Source: Panagrolaimus kolymaensis | Taxonomy: Eukaryota; Nematoda; Chromadorea; Rhabditida; Panagrolaimidae | Reading direction: 5' to 3' | DNA: 64,000 bases | NCBI GenBank assembly: GCA_028622995.1 | Contig: JAJQJQ010000014.1 | Span: 2,418,001-2,482,000, forward strand | In this document: in pieces, positions 59,236-64,000 of the stretch | How positions within the stretch are numbered: position 1 is the stretch's first letter | Layout of the letters: every line of letters begins with the position of its first letter | Program-made: the position numbers and the translations under genes | Notes under the pieces: model-generated | What the model was told of the DNA's origin: nothing | Databases searched by the model: none | The model's input: the letters and a program-made list of their open reading frames with translations, nothing else

Positions 59236-60288
59236 ATGTCGTCGATCTCATTAACTTATGAATCTTATCAACCATATATAAGAATATTTGAAATTGTAAC
59301 AAATATTATTACCATTGCAACTTTAATAATGTCATTTATTTCCATAAAAATAATTTTTACTAAAACTTCAAATATTCTTAAAAATTATCGTCGCCTACTT
59401 ATAATTCTCATAATTGTTCAACAAATAAATTGCATTCATTTTTTGTTATTCAAAACCATATATTTATTGCCTACAGATGCTATTCTTGTGAAGGCCACAT
59501 TTTCCATTTCTGGGCCATTTGTAATTTTTTTATCACCCATTATGGAAACGATGATGATTGTGGTTATCGCCGATTTGCTTCTTTGCATGTTTATTGAAAG
59601 ATATTATGCCATGACTTCTGGGGTCATCCATCATGGAATGGTCTCGGAAAGAATGATTTTTAGTGGAATTGGAATTACAGCTTTTATGTTATTTTTTAGT
59701 TATATTTTTGCATTAATTTTCGGTGGACATTTATTTAATTTTGAAGAATCTAGAAAATATATTTATGAAAATTTTAATTCTCTCGAAGCGATTGTTAATT
59801 TACCAAATTTTGGTGTCACAGATATTTTTTCAAATTTTTCAATTTCCACTGGATTTTTTGAGTTTTTTGTTTGTTTATTTATGTCTACAAGAATTTTTGG
59901 ATATTTATTCTACACTCATAAAATTATTTATTGTTTAAAAGCGTGCAGATCACAAACAAATAATTTTGCTTCACAAATTCATAATATCAACGCAGTGAAA
60001 ACTTTACTCATCCAACTTTTAACTTTACTTATTTTTGGGTGCATTCCTGTCACGATTATCGTAATTTTTTATGTATTTAAATTTAATTCAACTTTTAAAT
60101 TTTATATTTTTTTGCAATGTATGTATCATTTTTATTTTTTGATTGATATGATTTGCATTGTTGTTTTGATTCGACCATATCGAAGGGCTTTGTTTCAATT
60201 TATTTTTAAATTCACCAAAAGAAAAGATTTTTCTTTTATAGCTTCTAAAGTTATTCCATCTGCGGCTTCAAATGCTTCAGCCATGTAA
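59236..60288 (+). CDS. 7TM chemoreceptor, single exon
   Basis: 350 aa, intronless. Seven hydrophobic helices; DLLLCMFIERYYAM at the end of TM3 (ERY in place of DRY); VKTLLIQLLTLLIFGCIPVT for TM6; and IRPYRRALFQFIF after TM7, the PYR signature of nematode Srh/Str/Sri receptors. Related in design to the intronless receptor at 5958 but not a close copy. Presumed chemosensory GPCR. Confidence 0.8.
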   Translation: MSSISLTYESYQPYIRIFEIVTNIITIATLIMSFISIKIIFTKTSNILKNYRRLLIILIIVQQINCIHFLLFKTIYLLPTDAILVKATFSISGPFVIFLSPIMETMMIVVIADLLLCMFIERYYAMTSGVIHHGMVSERMIFSGIGITAFMLFFSYIFALIFGGHLFNFEESRKYIYENFNSLEAIVNLPNFGVTDIFSNFSISTGFFEFFVCLFMSTRIFGYLFYTHKIIYCLKACRSQTNNFASQIHNINAVKTLLIQLLTLLIFGCIPVTIIVIFYVFKFNSTFKFYIFLQCMYHFYFLIDMICIVVLIRPYRRALFQFIFKFTKRKDFSFIASKVIPSAASNASAM

Positions 60289-60986
60289 TTTTTTGTAATT
60301 GTTTTTACTGTAAAAAGAATTTAAAATAAATATTGTTTGAACTTTTTAATAAATTCTTAGAAACAAAGGAGAAAAAAAATACAAAAAAGAAGAAGAGGAG
60401 TGAGAGTTCAAATTCCCTCGAAGTGGATACAAACCTTAGAAACCAATATTATTATTACTAAGAAAATTATATAGTTTTTTCTCAAAAATTAATAATTCGG
60501 TTGAGTTTCACATTGGCATAGCTAGAAAAAAACAAATTATGATTGTTTTTTGTATTTATTATTACCTACGTTGTCAATGCGTGGTCAACTAAACCCTTTT
60601 GAAAAACAAATGTTAATGAACTTGGTTCAAAAACTAAAAATTAAAAACTTTATTAAAATTATACAATAAATATTCAAAAATTTGGAAAACATCTCAAAGA
60701 AAACAATAAAAAAACTTAATACAACTTTTTTAAGACTGGATTTTATTTTGGTATCGCGTAAAGAAAACTTTCATCTCTTTTTTCCTGACAATTAAAAAGG
60801 AATGTAAAAGCTTCTCAAACTTTTAGGACAATATCGAAAACAAATTTCTCAAATAAACTTCAGGACTTGATTGAATAGATTGAAACTTAATTATTGGTTT
60901 GACAAAATTTATAAAAACGACCAAAATCGAAGATTATAATATTTTTTTATTAATTAAACGACATTTATGTCTAACTAATTTTCTGA
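60289..60986. other. Intergenic spacer, no gene seen
   Basis: AT-rich spacer between convergent genes; no feature supported. Confidence 0.5.
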
Positions 60987-62480
60987 TTATTTGGAGTTGG
61001 ATAATTTCATTTCGGATAAGTATGGTTTAAATTCTTGAGGTTCACACCCATGATTCGTTTGGCCAAAATGAACATATTCTTCTCCATTTGCATCAAGGCA
61101 AATTTTGGCGCTAACTCCTCTCATTTTCTTCGATATGCATGGTACACACTTGTAGAGTTGGTGACAAATGTCATATGAATATCGATAACAAAATTTTTGA
61201 GTTTCATCAGTAAAAATGAATAATGTTTTTATTTTGAGAATTTTAGTTTTATTTTCTGGCTCAAATACCAAAAACATTGGTTTTTTAACCACATCGATTT
61301 CAGGTTCATATATTTTTGGCTCACATACATGTTCATTTTCTCCGAGTTCAATATAATTTTCAATTTTATTATATTTAGCTGAGATAACTTTTTCAGGAGC
61401 GCATTTTGAACACATATATTTTTCGGTTGATTTATCATAATAATAATCGTAACATAAATTTCGATCATTTGAATGAAAAATTATGAGTCTTGAATTTAAA
61501 ATTCCACGCTTATTTCGCCGAAGCTCAAATTCATTTGCTTTTATAATTATTTTTTTATCTTTTTCTTTGAGCTTGATAAAGTTCACTCCACTGGGCCAAA
61601 AAGTTCTAATATCTTTTAATTTTGAATACTCCATGGGGTTGCAAACATGTTTGGTTTTACCAAATCGAACGAATTCTTTTGCTTCTTCATTTTTGAATAC
61701 TTTGGCGGAAAAAAACTTATTTTTAGCCTTACACTTAGTACAAATGTACATTTGTCTTATATAGTCAAAAATATAGTTGTAATATAAAGTTTTCTCGTCA
61801 TTGTAAAATGTTATTAAATTAGGAAGTTTATCATTTTCGCTTATTTTGTAAAATTCAAAATTTGGGTAATTGACAATAATTTCTGGTTCTTCAACAAATT
61901 TTCGTGGTTGTTTGCATAAATGATTTTGATTTTTAAGGACAAGATAATATCCACCTTCGTTATTTTTTAACAAATTAACTCGTGCGCTATCAGTTCTTCT
62001 AACATGTCGGCATCCAAGGCAATAATAATCTGTGCCCTTATCTTTTGTATATTCATGACAAAACTTTTTATCATCAGACGCAAAAACAAATAATCTGCTA
62101 CGTCCATTAGCCATTTCTTTATAAACAAATTTTGAACAATCCATAGTAATCATTTCCTTATTTATCGGTTGTGTATAAGGAACCAAATCACATTCATGAT
62201 CCGTTTTACCAAGTCTAATATATTCTTCTCCATTTTCATTTTGACAAAGTTTTGCACTTACATAAGCATTTCTTGCTTTACATTTGAGACATAAAAATAA
62301 ATTTTTTGTAAAACAATATTTATAACATTTATTTCTATCTTGAGGGTCAAAAATAATCAATTTTTTGGTTAATTTTCTCTGGTTGTCAATCAACGTTTGT
62401 ATTTCAAAATTTGGAGCATGAATAGTTTTAAACTCTTTGTTTTCTGAATATGGTTTTAGCATATTTAATTTCGAATCCAT
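60987..62480 (-). CDS. Protein with five FLYWCH-like zinc modules
   Basis: 497 aa, single exon; start at the ATG at 62480 (MDSKLNMLKPYSE). Five repeats of about 95 residues each hold the same ligand set, CxxC followed 25-35 residues later by HxC: CLKC...HEC, CLGC...HLC, CTKC...HVC, CSKC...HVC, CVPC...HGC. Each repeat begins with a LIIF/LFVF strand and contains a conserved SAK or SAR. The CxxC...HxC fold is that of FLYWCH/WRKY-GCM1 type DNA-binding zinc fingers; the spacing suggests a nematode-specific variant. A nuclear DNA- or RNA-binding role is inferred. No transposase domain is attached. Confidence 0.75.
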   Translation of the reverse strand: MDSKLNMLKPYSENKEFKTIHAPNFEIQTLIDNQRKLTKKLIIFDPQDRNKCYKYCFTKNLFLCLKCKARNAYVSAKLCQNENGEEYIRLGKTDHECDLVPYTQPINKEMITMDCSKFVYKEMANGRSRLFVFASDDKKFCHEYTKDKGTDYYCLGCRHVRRTDSARVNLLKNNEGGYYLVLKNQNHLCKQPRKFVEEPEIIVNYPNFEFYKISENDKLPNLITFYNDEKTLYYNYIFDYIRQMYICTKCKAKNKFFSAKVFKNEEAKEFVRFGKTKHVCNPMEYSKLKDIRTFWPSGVNFIKLKEKDKKIIIKANEFELRRNKRGILNSRLIIFHSNDRNLCYDYYYDKSTEKYMCSKCAPEKVISAKYNKIENYIELGENEHVCEPKIYEPEIDVVKKPMFLVFEPENKTKILKIKTLFIFTDETQKFCYRYSYDICHQLYKCVPCISKKMRGVSAKICLDANGEEYVHFGQTNHGCEPQEFKPYLSEMKLSNSK

Positions 62481-63759
62481 TATGGCCAATGTTAATATGT
62501 AAAAATATGGGATAAGAGAGAGAAGAAAAATGGACAAAAACCAAATCGCAAAACTTTTTCAAATAAAAAATTACTGAATTTCTTTCTTGGAATAACAAAA
62601 AGGTTGATGTGCGAAATTGAGGCTTTAAGGTTTGTTAAGAGGTTTATTTAGTCAATTCTCCAAACAAAAAAGAAAGAACGACAATAAAAAAAAAGCAAAC
62701 TAGGATGGCAATAATTATAATGAAGTAGTAATGGGTATCATTCAAACTGCACAATTCTTTTCGGGGTATTTTTTTAAATCATTGTTGAAATAAAATTTTT
62801 GCTCAAAAAAAGGCGCAAAAAAACCCCCATTGTGGATGAGTTAAAATGTGAGGAATAGAGATAGCATCTGGTTTCTTTGTAGGTTCTGTTTGCAGTCAGT
62901 TATTGAATTTTTTCTATCCATTTAACTCTAGTATCAAAAATAAAATAATTTATCGTTCACAACAGCTGCGAAACAATAAAACGCAAAAAGCGCCAAAGAA
63001 ACAAACTAGCGATTCAAAAACATATTTTTTAAATAAATTATTAATAACATTATGTAAAAAAGAGTAAAAATTCAAAAAAAGAAAAAAGACAGATTTTTTT
63101 TACGCTAGAAAGTCATTTATTTTGCATTAAATAAATTTTTTGTCTTTATCGTTTTCCAAAATACTAAAAATTGAACAAGAGTTACAACAGGAAAATTTTT
63201 TTTGAAAATTCTCATTTGCACATTTTATTTTGTAATTTTTCTAGTTTCATTTTTTTAGAAGATAAAATGTTAGAATTCTGTGTAGTTTATTTTTCGACTA
63301 AGCTCATTAACGCTTTAAAAAATTTGGTTTACTCATAATTTTATTATTATAAAAAAAATTAATGTTTACATACATCTGTTCTATGCAATAAACATTTTTT
63401 ATTAAAATGAAAATGTTCAAATGTTCAAATTTCTCTTTTTTTGGTCGACATAGCAACGCTTTGTTTAGCTGCTTTTAACCCTCTTGGCAAGGTCAAACTC
63501 GTAATTTATATTTTTTTATTTTTCAGCTGTTTTGTCATAAGTTTTTGGATGAAGGAAAAAAAGGCGTTTTTCATATTTTAAAAAATTTTTTTTCTCAAAG
63601 TTTCATTTTTAAAGTTTTAGCACCAGCATTCTGTATTTTTTTACATTTTGACTTCCGACGTAGCTAAAAAAACCTCTCAAGTGTTAAAAAAGGCGAATCA
63701 ACGATAAACTTTGAAATTAGTGTGCTGATAAATAAGTGTTTTTTAATTTTTTTAGAACC
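62481..63759. other. Intergenic region, no gene seen
   Basis: AT-rich divergent upstream region shared by two genes; no defined feature. Confidence 0.5.
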
Positions 63760-64000
63760 ATGTCATCTGAAGATGGCCCAGTTTCCCAACTTTTACTTCG
63801 AATCCTTAAGGATCCAGCAACAATCAAGCTTGCAACAAGCGTAAGCCTTGACTCTATATTTTGTGTTTCAAAATTATAAAATCTTCCAGATCCTTTCCGG
63901 TTTCCTTATCGCAACTTCAACTTGTGTTAATCGAGAATGGAATCAGATTCCAGTTTTGGTTATTTTTTCTTCAACTTTGATTTATTCCATTTTGACTCTC
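63760..64000 (+). CDS. Membrane protein, 5' end only
   Basis: Exon 63760-63840 (MSSEDGPVSQLLLRILKDPA then TIKLATS) joins in phase 0 to an exon from 63890 that runs off the window. The second exon begins a TM segment (ILSGFLIATSTC) and continues into another (IPVLVIFSSTLIYSIL). A MARVEL/tetraspan-like protein is possible. Incomplete at the window edge. Confidence 0.6.

Noticed and set aside
1..64000. CRISPR arrays, operons with Shine-Dalgarno sites, bacterial terminators
   Set aside because: The window is eukaryotic with spliceosomal introns; no regularly spaced direct repeats were seen.

Overview
The window is nuclear DNA of a nematode. It is AT-rich. Coding exons are split by mostly short introns with GT...TTTCAG or TTTTAG boundaries, and several intact genes are families known from nematodes: serpentine chemoreceptor-like 7TM proteins, a KIN-16-like receptor tyrosine kinase, GH25 (LYS-type) lysozymes and claudin-like four-TM proteins. 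The HSP70-like paralogues and the F-box-like 'SCKYFY..NP' family suggest a clade IV (Tylenchina, perhaps panagrolaimid) nematode. That placement is inference; no ribosomal or mitochondrial marker is present.

Layout. 0-7 kb: receptor tyrosine kinase (-), a two-domain secreted protein directly followed by a 7TM receptor (+), and a second single-exon 7TM receptor. 7-11 kb: small secreted Cys-rich peptide, a solo LTR, and a complete seven-exon cytochrome P450 (-). 11.5-18 kb: a chimeric 7TM receptor with a leftover duplicate exon, a three-sushi secreted protein, and two HSP70-like genes (one decayed or highly diverged, one ATPase domain only). 18.5-22 kb: carboxylesterase with one in-frame stop. 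23-36 kb: four 7TM receptors of a second family flank a secreted glycoprotein gene that has been invaded by a MITE, a gag-only LTR retrotransposon and a hairpin repeat. 37.9-43.6 kb: intronless chromodomain/AT-hook protein, a decayed gene, and two paralogous single-TM coiled-coil proteins. 44-45 kb: hAT-like fold-back element. 46.3-54.5 kb: a 7TM receptor, then an alternating array of claudin-like 4TM genes (-) and GH25 lysozyme genes (+). 54.8-58.3 kb: F-box-like gene with an in-frame TGA and several gene fragments. 59.2-64 kb: single-exon 7TM receptor, a protein with five FLYWCH-like zinc modules, and the start of a membrane protein cut by the window edge.

For most multi-exon genes the exon boundaries were worked out by hand and checked by splice phase (the total coding length divides by three with no stop). 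This is strong internal evidence for the models, but expression and homology searches were not available. Much of the content (receptors, lysozymes, P450, esterase, secreted modules) fits environmental sensing, immunity and detoxification. Duplication, exon loss, solo LTRs and isolated nonsense codons show active birth and death of genes here.
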